Positions 1 to 6,851 of a stretch of 6,851 nt of DNA are shown piece by piece. Under the pieces are notes generated by a model. It worked only from the letters and a program-made list of their open reading frames with translations, searched no databases and was not told the DNA's origin. Position numbers and translations under genes: made by a program. Source of the stretch: Candidatus Omnitrophota bacterium (GTDB lineage Bacteria; Omnitrophota; Gorgyraeia; Gygaellales; Profunditerraquicolaceae); assembly GCA_028717985.1 (NCBI GenBank), contig JAQUMS010000065.1, positions 1-6,851 of the forward strand, in the 5' to 3' direction. Numbering within the stretch: position 1 is the first letter of the stretch; the number at the start of each line of letters is the position of its first letter.

Positions 1-684
1 CGTGCTCAGAATGGCCATAAAATTATTGCTGACAGCGGCGTTAAATTCCTGAGCTTGTTTCGCTTCAAGGCCTTCTCCGTTTAAGATCAGCATATCAACC
101 GGTTTCTCATTTTCATTCATCACAAAATAATTACGGATACCTTTGATTACCAGTTCACCGCGTTTTTCATCCTGCTTCCAGATCTGCTGTATTTTCTGAT
201 TAGCCTCGGAACGATTGGTCTTTATGGCGGATATCACCGCGTCTCTATCGCTGATAATTGTTTCAGGATCATAGCCTTCGTTTTTCGCGACAGCCCATAA
301 AGATGATTCTAAAGAATACATACCGGATAACCGGGCGTTATTAACTTTCCATAAAACCATCGAAGCTTCGTTTTCATTCATCCTGATAAGTTCCACAGCA
401 GCCTTGTTCAAAGAGGCATCGCTGTTATCAGCGATAAGAGTTGTGATCTTTGCCGCCTGCGCGTCAATATCAAAACCCATCGCGGACAATGCTTTAGCTT
501 TCTCAGCGGTACGCGCATCCGCTAACGTGCCCTGCCCGCCAAATCCATGGTAAATACTCGACGCGATATCAACATTAACGCCGGTATACCGGGCTATTGT
601 TGTTTCGGCAGTCCCGGAAATATCGCTTCCAATACCGAGTATAGGATGGCGGAAATTATTGCTTCCTTCCCACGGCCCTACAAA
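1..684 (-). other. Soluble C-terminal part of the visible protein, unknown function, continues past the window (residues 2056-2283)
   Basis: Directly after the last membrane helix comes a Gly/Ser/Thr-rich stretch (2056-2112) with GPWEGSNNFRHP, GIGSDISG and HGFGGQG. From R2113 the sequence becomes helical and charged, with Ala/Lys-rich helices (about 2113-2130, 2140-2185) and a strand-like run ELVIKGIRNYF followed by VDMLILNGEG. No stop occurs before the window edge, so the domain is cut. I recognise no family. If the preceding loop is cytoplasmic, this part would face outside. Confidence 0.5.
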
Positions 685-3600
685 CGTTTCAAGCACGCCT
701 CCGAAATGAATGGCGAACGCCTGGGCTATGCCGATTTCCAGGCCGATGGTCGCCAAACCGATAAACCCAGACCAGAAACCTTTGCCGGAAACAAAAAGCA
801 TATTCATAAAATTCCTGCCTTTTGAATTCTGCTCACCCATTCTTCCGGCGATAATACCCGCAGGCAGAAAGATAAACGGTATTGCCAGATACATCGCCAG
901 AGCAGGAATCCACGCCAGATTAGTAAGATAATACATACTGCTCACATTTTCCCTGACGATCAGATCTTCGGGTAGATCATGCTGAAAGCTTCTGATAACA
1001 TCCAGCAGCTGCCTCTTGGATTCTTCTGACTGAAGGGATTCCACCAGCTCTTCGTGATCTTCGGTATTTTTCAAAGCCTCCACAATATCTTCCAGCGCGA
1101 TATCTTCAATGGCCAATTCGTATCCCTCGATTAAACCGGTTAAATATGCCTCATCTGAAAGTAAATTGAATAAATACGGGTTCTTTCTGCTGTAAAGCTG
1201 TCCTGCCCTGTGCGCCTGCATTATCCTGCGGATATATTCTTTCTTTTCCGTTTTATCATCGGTCTTTCTGACAGCGGCAAGCAATGTTTCCAGTTCTGCC
1301 GTAGGCAGTCCGAATTTCACCATAAGATCGGCTAAACCGTGTTTGATCTGACGTGCTCCTGAAATAAGGGTCAACAAATAATTCAGGATAAAAATGCTCA
1401 CGAATTCGCTCCACACCGGCTGGAGATTGTTGGCCATGAAAATTCCCGCGGGTTCATAGATACCGGATATTACCGCGTAAACGGATGTGAATGAATCAAT
1501 TGCCGGCAAATATGACGTGAGCGCCATGGCGATCGGATGTCCAAGGTATCCGGACAGGACCGCGAGCGTCACCCTGGAGACGATAAATCCGACGTTTCCA
1601 TGCAGGACAGGGATATTCCATGATAAAGCATACCAGGCATCCTGAACTTTATCGGTTCTGCTGTAGCCATTCTTCGCTTCAAGAATTACTGAACGGACAT
1701 GTTCTTCGGCATTATCAACCGTTAATTCGCCCTGTTCAAACATACGAAGGCGTTCGGTATTCGACATACTCTTGCCGCTGAAGAAAATAGTAATAACATT
1801 TTTTAATAACTGGGCAAACGCCACAACCACTACCAGAGATTGGATCACGGGACTCTTATGTTCACCTAAAAACGCCTTCGCTGATTTCCAGGTTTCATAA
1901 TAGGCCTGGCCGAATTCCTGGACGATCCCGATAGTGCTGTCCATCAATCCTTTGAAATTTTCCGGAACATCTTTATCATTCTTATACGGGGTGACTTTTG
2001 CCTGTTTGGATAACCGGATAAATATCCAGCGCAACAAATTGATATCATTGATATTTTCGATCAATCTGCCGATAGTCTCTTTATCTTCTGTTTTTACCAG
2101 TCTGAGAATATTGCTCTTCAAGCCGTCTTCTTTAAGGCCAAAAATATTCAACGGTGTCCAGTCGCCGCGCACACTCATTGTCACGTTGATAAACAGGGAC
2201 ACGTTGATAAAACCTAACGCGATATTGAATATATACGCCGCCATGCCGGCAGGCTGGATAAGAACAAGTATTGCTGCGGCAAATGACAAATTAGCCATTA
2301 ATAAAGACATCGCGTTCACAAATCTGAGATTCTTTCTTAAACCGGCATCATCAGCGGTCATCAGGGAAATACCGGAAATTACCGCCGCCGATAAGAAAAC
2401 AACGCCCATGATAACAGGCAGATACACGGTAGTTACGCCAATCAGGGTATTATAGAGAATTGTATATCCTAAGATACCGGCGGCGCTTATACCCAGAGCC
2501 GCAAATCTAACCACTCTGTTTTCCAGTGTTTCTGAAGCGAGGATACCATTGATACGGGAACTGATCCCGGCTAAACGCGCCGCGACAGGAGCAATCTTTT
2601 CTGAAATTCCTGCTTTTATACTATTCACTGTCCGCTCAGTACTATCCATAAATGTCCCACCGTCCTGACGCATAACCGGTGTACCTTTACCGTACCGGCC
2701 CGGTTTTTCAGGCTGAGATTCAGCAACATAATTAAACGTGGTTTCATTGATTACCTTTGTAAGATCCGGAACAAAATAGACATTCCCCTGTATTGTCCTT
2801 CTGGTAAAAGAAACAGAACGGCGAGTTATTGAATTATCATCGTTGACTTCAAACACATACGTAACTTTTAATCCATTTTCAACGGTATGCAGGAAAATGT
2901 GAGAGAATACCAGCAGTTTCATTAAAAGTATCGGGCGTCCGACTTCGGCCTGCTGCACGGCACGGTAAAAGATTGAGCCGAATTCAGAAGCATACGCTTC
3001 AAAAAGAGTAGTTTTATCTTCGCCAATGGCGAATAAACTATGTTCGCGCACAAAATCCAGCATATCCGCGCGGGAAGAACGGACAAACAAAGCGTCCAGG
3101 TTTGAATTTTCTTCCCGGGTAAGAATTTTCAAATCATCCCAGAAATGCATAGTTTCGTGCAGAAGGGATTTTGCTTCATACCCAAGCTTGCTCTTAAGAA
3201 TAACGACTCTGGTATACCAATCATATCTTCCATTGGTGACGGTGGTTATTCTTTCCAGTGAAATCACTTTCGGTTTAGGCTTATTTTCTGGCAACGCGCT
3301 TAACACATTATGGATCACGGCTTGTTCACCTTCTATAAAACTTCTTTCAGTTTCCAAAACCAATATTCCGAATTCCTGCCAGAAAACGCGATTTTTGTCA
3401 TTAACAAATTCTCTTTCAACTGTCTTGCGTATAAAATCCATAGCATCCAAAGAGTACTGCTGAATTTCTTTATCCTGTGCTAAAATACCCAACACGATGC
3501 CAAGGGCGTTCTTCCTGAGGATAAAATCCCCTTCCGCAGCTATTTTCAGAAGCGGCTTGATTAAAAATACTTTTTCCGTGTAATTCAGTAATGGATCTTT

Positions 3601-6600
3601 GATCAAAATATAACCGATATCTTTAACAGCGGACGACCTTATTTCCGGTTCCAGGGTATAATCCACGGCGTTAGTAAGAGCACGGTAGAGCCATGCGGAA
3701 ACCGAAGCCTGAGCCCTGAGTTCTTCGGCGTACCATAATGCCATGCCTTTTTCTTCCAGTTCTTTCATCTGCATGGAAAGAATCGCATCATCGCTGGTGC
3801 CGACATTTTCTTTGTGAAGGTTTTCATGCCGGACGATAAAGTCCCATACTAAACCGGCTTTATACGCTGCAAATCCTTTCCGGGTAAGCACATCAATGGC
3901 AATTTGTCTCGCAGATTCTTCAGAACCGGAGAAATAATAGATCCTTCTCCCGGTGCAATATGCAACCCGCGCGGTTTCCATGGTAGAGGCAGGAGACATC
4001 CCTTTTTCCACAATATGATTGCTCAAAATAGTAAGCCCCTGGATTACTTTCGTTAAAATATCCATAGCCGACTTGGAATATTCTCTGGCATGAACGCGTT
4101 GAAAAACCTCTAATTCTTCGACACTGATATTCCCGACTATTTCATCATCTTCCCCGCCGTCATTGGAAATACCGGCAAACTTCCACACATAAGAAGAAGC
4201 ATCAGCTTTATTTTTATCATAATCATATACGCGGACGGATACGCCGCCATTGGTTACAATGAAATTGGCCAATGATTTTCCGGGACGGGCCACAACATGC
4301 ATTGCTTTAGGAGACAATTCCGCTTTAAGCTGCGCGAAATGCCGTAAGGCCTGCATAATCGCTGACTCATGGTAGGTCAGGATAATTTCGATATTTTTAA
4401 GATCAAACCGTTTCGCCATAGAAACAAGAAACGGCATAAAATCATCGGCATCGGCTTCCCTGCTATGGCCAATCAGGATATATCTTCCTTTCGCGCTTTC
4501 ACCTTTAATGATCACTCCTTCACATTTGTAATATCCGGCGGTCATTATACCTTCGCCGTCCTTTAATCCCTGTGCCGCCAGCACAGTAAAGGTATAAACA
4601 TTGGTCATCACTCTGCCGTCATTAAAACGGGATACATTAATAGTATTGGCAGGCATAAATCCGATCCCGGCTACATATGAGTACACTTCATAATCTTTTA
4701 CGATTGTATTCAGATATTCCGCCGGCCTTAAACCGAGTTCCATAGGCTCTTCAAGATACTGCGCCCAATCGCTCACAGCCGCGCCCTTTGATTTTTCATC
4801 TCCGCCGTCGTTATAGCTCATAGCTCTTGGCTCTTGGCTCATAGCAAAACCATTTTGACCTAATTCCGATTTCAAAATCTCGGTATTGTAATTAAACACC
4901 TGCTTATTCAGATTAAAAATAATCGGGCCGGCGATGAAGCTTAACGCGATATAAATACCGGGGAGATGGAATGAAAAAGACCATATCGGGTTCGCTGCGA
5001 ATAAAAGCGCCAGATACGCTGTTCCCAAGCCGATACCGAGTTTATTATTCTTTACTATCTGTATAAAAGAAGGCGTAATTACAGCGCGGTTACTGACAAC
5101 AAATTTCCCTTTTTCGTTCTTTAAAGCCTTCAAAGTGCCTGTAAGCATATCAGGCAATAATGCTGTCCCGAAAATAAATGTCAATGACGCGAATATCACC
5201 AGATCTTTAACAGAAAATACTTTATAGCCATTAGATTTCACCAAATATCTGTATAATACCCCGAAGGTAAAGATATTCGCTAAAACAAATGAGAAGATAT
5301 TTGATAAGAAGCGTACTGTATCCAACCCCTCTTGTGACAGATACAGCTGCGCGCCTAATAAATCCAATGTCGCCCAATATAAACTGCTTGAGAAAACAAT
5401 GATCATTGACGGAACCAGGAACATGCTTCCGACTAAATAGCTGACAATATCTACTTTTTCAAACCAACGCATATTCCTTGAATAAAGTATTGTTCTCCAT
5501 TCATCACGGATCAATTTTGTCATCCCGAAATTATACCGCCTCATCTGGCCGCGGATAACATCGAACGATTCGGGAGATTTTTCCAGAGTCGCTATATACG
5601 CCGCGAATTTGCCTTGATAACCGTAATTGCGCAATTTGATAGACGTAGCGGTATCTTCGATCACGGAATTCTCAGCCCAACCGCCCACATTTTCAATAGC
5701 GGCCTTGAGAACGAAAACACCTCTGCCTTTTAACGGAGCGAAACCATACGCGCTTCTGAACGGTGAAAGGACTTCCCAGTCAACCTTATCAAATACCGCC
5801 CGGATTGTAGAAAGATTCTTCTCATAGAAATTGCTTGATTTTACATTGGTCTGGATCCATCCTAACCTGGGATTACGGATAAATTCCGAAATAACGCGGG
5901 ATAAAGATTCCGCAGAATACTGAGCGTATGTTTCCGCGTCTAATACCAGGATAATCTCACCTCTCGCTGACTTTAAGGCATCATTCAACGCACCGGCTTT
6001 GAACCCTCTTCTGCTGTTCCCAATTCTACGGATATAATCGAGGTTATTGCTTCTGCTAAACGCCTCTAAAGGTTCAAAAGATTTGGAATCAGTACTGTCA
6101 TCCAAAACCTGGATCTGCAGTTTTTCTTTCGGATAGGACAACTGCATTGCCGATTTAATTGTTTCAATCATTATTTCGGCAGGCTCATTATAGCCGGGAA
6201 CCTGAATGGTTAAATACGGCAAATCTTCAGCGGGAATTACTTCTCCATTTTGAGATTCCGCGTCGGCATTGACTATGGACATCATCGTCATAGTAACTAA
6301 TTTCAGAGTGAAATAAGGCAACGGTATTAATGACGCCCCTATAGCAATCGACTTAAACCAGAAACCGGTAAATAAATTCTCAAATAAAACCGGGATAGCG
6401 TGCTGTAAAACGAGGACATCCAGGATAAGGGAAACAAGGACTATTGCGGTGTAAACACGGGCTTGGCGATTCAGGAAAGTTTCGACAACAGAAACAACCG
6501 GCGCCGCGCGAATCAACCCTTTGGCTTTGATATATTCTGTAAATTTCCAGCCGCCGTCAGACTGGCTTCCGGTAAATGCGATATCGGTCGGAACAGCTAC

Positions 6601-6849
6601 AGTCCCCTGTTCCACAGGCGTTTTGCCGGTTTCAGTCCCTTTTACCTCTGCGGTTTTCACAATGGCAAATTGCTGTTCTCCGGCAAGAACTTTGATCAAT
6701 AATTCAAGCGCGGAATATTCAAAACCGGGCAATTCCGCTTTGCGAAGTTTATATTCTTCAAGAGCTTCCATGACTTCTTCTTTGTCAAGGCCCCATCTTC
6801 TATAGAACGCGAATAATTCATCGCCCATAACCAAAAGCGCATTACCTCC
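1..6849 (-). CDS. Internal part of a giant multidomain membrane protein (GT2 glycosyltransferase, deamidase-like, zincin-like modules)
   Basis: One minus-strand frame stays open for all 2283 codons of the window, with no stop at either edge, so the gene is partial at both ends. The translation is coherent protein throughout: hydrophobic helices, amphipathic helices and recognisable motifs. In order it holds an unidentified N-terminal piece, a membrane GT2 glycosyltransferase, a possible CheD-like module, two HExxH modules separated by HEAT-like helices, and a long membrane-rich half. Four DGG linkers (residues 97-100, 680-683, 896-899, 1395-1398) separate modules. Only two cysteines occur (C776, C965). 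No family I know has this architecture at ordinary length. Giant predicted proteins of this style are known from Omnitrophota, which I infer as the likely source. A start inside the window near 6828-6834 cannot be fully excluded, but most of the window would still be this gene. The overall function is unknown; an envelope-associated role is inferred from the membrane helices and the glycosyltransferase. Confidence 0.93.
685..933 (-). other. Transmembrane pair (residues 1973-2055)
   Basis: Two strongly hydrophobic segments, about 1976-2000 and 2029-2049, flank a short positively charged and polar loop (GRMGEQNSKGR). By the positive-inside rule that loop is probably cytoplasmic, which would put both neighbouring soluble parts on the outer side of the membrane. 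This topology is inferred by eye only. Confidence 0.6.
934..1329 (-). other. Charged helical segment, possibly coiled coil (residues 1841-1972)
   Basis: Between two membrane regions lies a soluble, strongly helical stretch rich in Glu, Lys, Leu and Ile. It includes AELETLLAAVRK and an acidic part with ALEDIVEAL and HEELVESLQSEESKRQLL. Leucine spacing in parts fits short coiled coils or a helical bundle. There are no cysteines or metal-site motifs. It may be a connector or an oligomerisation element; the function is unknown. Confidence 0.4.
1330..2157 (-). other. Mixed helical and membrane region of unknown function (residues 1565-1840)
   Basis: A charged, mostly helical part comes first (1565-1667), with conserved-looking aromatic stretches such as LRWIFIRL and AYYETWKSA. 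Hydrophobic segments follow at about 1668-1690, 1753-1773, 1777-1802 and 1816-1834. Between the first two lies a soluble loop (about 1695-1750) with NTERLRMFEQGE and DAWYALSWN. The pattern of large aromatic residues next to membrane helices suggests interfacial helices. No known family comes to mind, and no catalytic motif is evident. Confidence 0.45.
2158..2514 (-). other. Four-helix transmembrane cluster (residues 1446-1564)
   Basis: After the QDGG linker and a short amphipathic helical lead (about 1399-1445), four hydrophobic segments follow: about 1449-1466, 1472-1497, 1513-1536 and 1537-1556. A positively charged link (RKNLR, 1505-1509) lies between the second and third, and suggests that loop is cytoplasmic. 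Two short hairpins are the likely arrangement. I recognise no transporter or enzyme motif; the simplest role is anchoring this part of the giant protein in the membrane. Confidence 0.65.
2182..2211 (-). repeat. Short direct repeat, 12 bases twice at an 18-base period
   Basis: CACGTTGATAAA occurs at 2182-2193 and again at 2200-2211 on the plus strand. In the protein it encodes FINV twice, six residues apart, within the last hydrophobic segment of the transmembrane cluster (about 1547-1556). It may be a small in-frame duplication; with only two copies, chance plus hydrophobic composition could also explain it. Confidence 0.6.
2656..3282 (-). other. Second zincin-like module with HETMH motif, plus beta-rich tail (residues 1190-1398)
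   Basis: A strand (TRVVILKSK, 1213-1221) is followed at once by a helix carrying SLLHETMHFWDD, with HETMH at 1231-1235. Strand then HExxH helix is the core of the zincin fold. A third ligand candidate is E1284 in LFEAYASEF (1282-1290), 49 residues after the second His and within a helix, as in gluzincins. After it come a hydrophobic helix (about 1308-1322) and a strand-rich part (about 1325-1365) before the QDGG linker at 1395-1398. This is the better of the two HExxH candidates. It is probably a metallopeptidase or a domain derived from one; a non-proteolytic zinc site cannot be excluded. Confidence 0.55.
3292..3684 (-). other. HEAT-like helical stretch between the two zincin-like modules (residues 1056-1186)
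   Basis: The sequence is a run of amphipathic helices with regular Leu/Ile/Ala positions, such as EIRSSAVKDIGYILI (1069-1083) and a similar Leu/Ile-rich helix after FILRKNAL. The first begins with a residue pattern like a HEAT repeat B helix (Arg-Ser-Ala-Val). Helical solenoids of this kind usually bind other proteins. Here it could present substrate to, or space apart, the HExxH modules on either side. The repeats are few and degenerate, so a plain helical bundle is equally possible. Confidence 0.35.
3685..4152 (-). other. First zincin-like module with HENLH motif (residues 900-1055)
   Basis: After an acidic start and helices (about 909-955), the segment has an edge-strand-like run RIYYFS, a helix, and then HENLH at residues 1008-1012, which fits HExxH of zinc metallopeptidases. 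Further on, AEELRAQAS (1041-1049) begins a helix and offers E1042 or E1043 as a third zinc ligand, about 30 residues after the second His, as in gluzincins and ImmA/IrrE-like peptidases. The order strand, HExxH helix, Glu helix fits a minimal zincin. The second cysteine, C965, lies just before it. HExxH occurs by chance in long proteins, so the call rests on context and on the second such motif nearby. No substrate can be proposed. Confidence 0.45.
4168..4800 (-). other. Alpha/beta module, possibly a CheD/CNF-type deamidase fold (residues 684-894)
   Basis: This module sits between two DGG linkers, so its limits are well marked. After a charged start (684-720) come alternating predicted strands and helices. 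The key run is YYKCEGVII (773-781), then a strand ending in ILIGHSR (791-797), then a helix rich in Phe/Met/Leu, a strand IEIIL, another helix (about 827-845), and final strands about 860-880. A cysteine followed 19 residues later by a histidine at a strand end (C776, H795) recalls CheD and CNF1-like glutamine deamidases, whose catalytic Cys and His are similarly spaced on adjacent strands. C776 is one of only two cysteines in the window. The similarity is in pattern only; I cannot confirm homology. Alternatives are a non-catalytic member of that fold or an unrelated alpha/beta domain. Confidence 0.35.
4816..4845 (-). repeat. In-frame heptanucleotide tandem repeat in a linker
   Basis: On the plus strand four heptamers stand head to tail: GCTCATA (4816-4822), GCTCTTG (4823-4829), GCTCTTG (4830-4836), GCTCATA (4837-4843), followed by a further GC. 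A degenerate copy (CGTTATA) may precede them at 4809. Seven is not a multiple of three, so the repeat is read in shifting phase and gives the non-repetitive peptide AMSQEPRAMSY (residues 669-679). It falls exactly between the last membrane helix of the glycosyltransferase and the NDGG linker. All copies point the same way, so no hairpin forms. It looks like an inserted or expanded short repeat tolerated in a flexible linker. Confidence 0.8.
4915..6456 (-). other. Membrane-embedded GT2 glycosyltransferase domain, cellulose/mannan synthase-like (residues 132-645)
   Basis: Such domains move sugar from a nucleotide sugar onto a growing polysaccharide at the cytoplasmic membrane face. Two hydrophobic segments (about 132-156 and 166-191) precede the catalytic region. 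That region carries the family motifs in order: VPGYNE (217-222), VLDDSTD (248-254), GFKAGALND (282-290), VLDAE (302-306), GGW (389-391), IED with the presumed catalytic base D399, and QMRRY (435-439). Several hydrophobic segments follow (about 466-492, 511-536, 545-567, 604-645), as expected for a processive synthase pore. The DDSTD form is typical of CESA-superfamily enzymes such as mannan and glucomannan synthases. Two motifs deviate: DAE replaces the usual DxD, and QxxRY replaces QxxRW. Substrate and product cannot be told from sequence; full activity is likely but not certain. Confidence 0.88.
6559..6849 (-). other. N-terminal segment of unknown function, ending in the first DGG linker (residues 1-97)
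   Basis: This stretch comes before the glycosyltransferase. It opens with a short hydrophobic strand-like run (ALLVMG, residues 4-9), then charged, probably helical sequence (about 18-60), then a Thr/Lys/Pro-rich, probably disordered stretch (about 66-95). It ends at SDGG, residues 97-100. It looks like the end of a domain that begins outside the window. An AGGAGG at 6845-6850 lies just upstream of an in-frame ATG at 6828, but the gap of 16 bases is long for a ribosome binding site. I therefore favour continuation from upstream. I recognise no family here. Confidence 0.5.
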
Positions 6850-6851
6850 TG

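Noticed and set aside
2160..2169. RGD tripeptide (residues 1561-1563) as an integrin-type adhesion site
   Set aside because: Three residues occur by chance in a chain this long, and it sits next to a membrane helix in a bacterial protein with no other adhesion features.
1934..2455. A plus-strand open frame of 173 codons, and shorter plus-strand frames at 547-931, 3026-3463, 4369-4566, 5627-5827 and 6463-6805
   Set aside because: All lie opposite the continuous minus-strand frame, encode low-complexity or motif-free peptides, lack convincing ribosome binding sites, and break off often. The minus frame has clear family motifs in the same DNA.
4816..4845. Heptamer array as a terminator hairpin or CRISPR-like repeat
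   Set aside because: All copies face the same way, so there is no self-complementary stem and no T-run, and units of seven bases without spacers are not CRISPR.
4915..6456. The glycosyltransferase as a cyclic beta-1,2-glucan synthase (NdvB/GT84)
   Set aside because: NdvB carries GT84 plus a C-terminal GH94 phosphorylase region. Nothing downstream here resembles GH94, and the DDSTD/GFKAGAL motifs fit CESA-like GT2.
6698..6842. A 48-codon minus-strand frame starting ATG at 6842 right after AGGAGGTA
   Set aside because: The spacing from AGGAGG is only two bases, and the peptide is unrelated to any family. It ends after 48 codons, overlapping the coherent giant frame in another phase.

Overview
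The window is the inside of one very large protein-coding gene on the minus strand. Reading the reverse complement in the frame whose codons run 6849-6847 down to 3-1, I translated 2283 consecutive sense codons and met no stop. Neither end of the gene is clearly present. I see no RNA gene, CRISPR array, insertion sequence, intergenic gap, or credible second gene.

Residue numbers below are local: residue n has its first base at 6852 minus 3n. Order from the N-terminal side (high coordinates) to the C-terminal side (low coordinates):
(1) The tail of an unidentified segment, residues 1-97.
(2) A membrane-embedded family 2 glycosyltransferase (GT2) of the cellulose/mannan-synthase type, about 132-645.
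(3) A linker with an in-frame heptanucleotide repeat, 669-679.
(4) A compact alpha/beta module that may have a CheD/CNF-type deamidase fold, 684-894.
(5) A zincin-like module with HENLH, a HEAT-like helical stretch, and a second zincin-like module with HETMH, together 900-1395.
(6) A long, membrane-rich and helix-rich half with no family I recognise, 1399-2283.
Four short Asp-Gly-Gly linkers (97-100, 680-683, 896-899, 1395-1398) lie at most of these boundaries.

A gene this size with many transmembrane segments, fused enzyme modules and DGG linkers most resembles the giant predicted proteins reported from the candidate phylum Omnitrophota (OP3). The moderate GC content does not contradict this. 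The assignment is from memory of such proteins and was not searched.

Working idea (inference): a membrane-anchored machine that couples polysaccharide synthesis to one or two metallopeptidase-like modules and a possible thiol deamidase/protease-like module. It may act at the cell envelope or in contact with other cells. The sequence shows only two cysteines in 2283 residues, and one of them sits where a deamidase catalytic cysteine would be expected.
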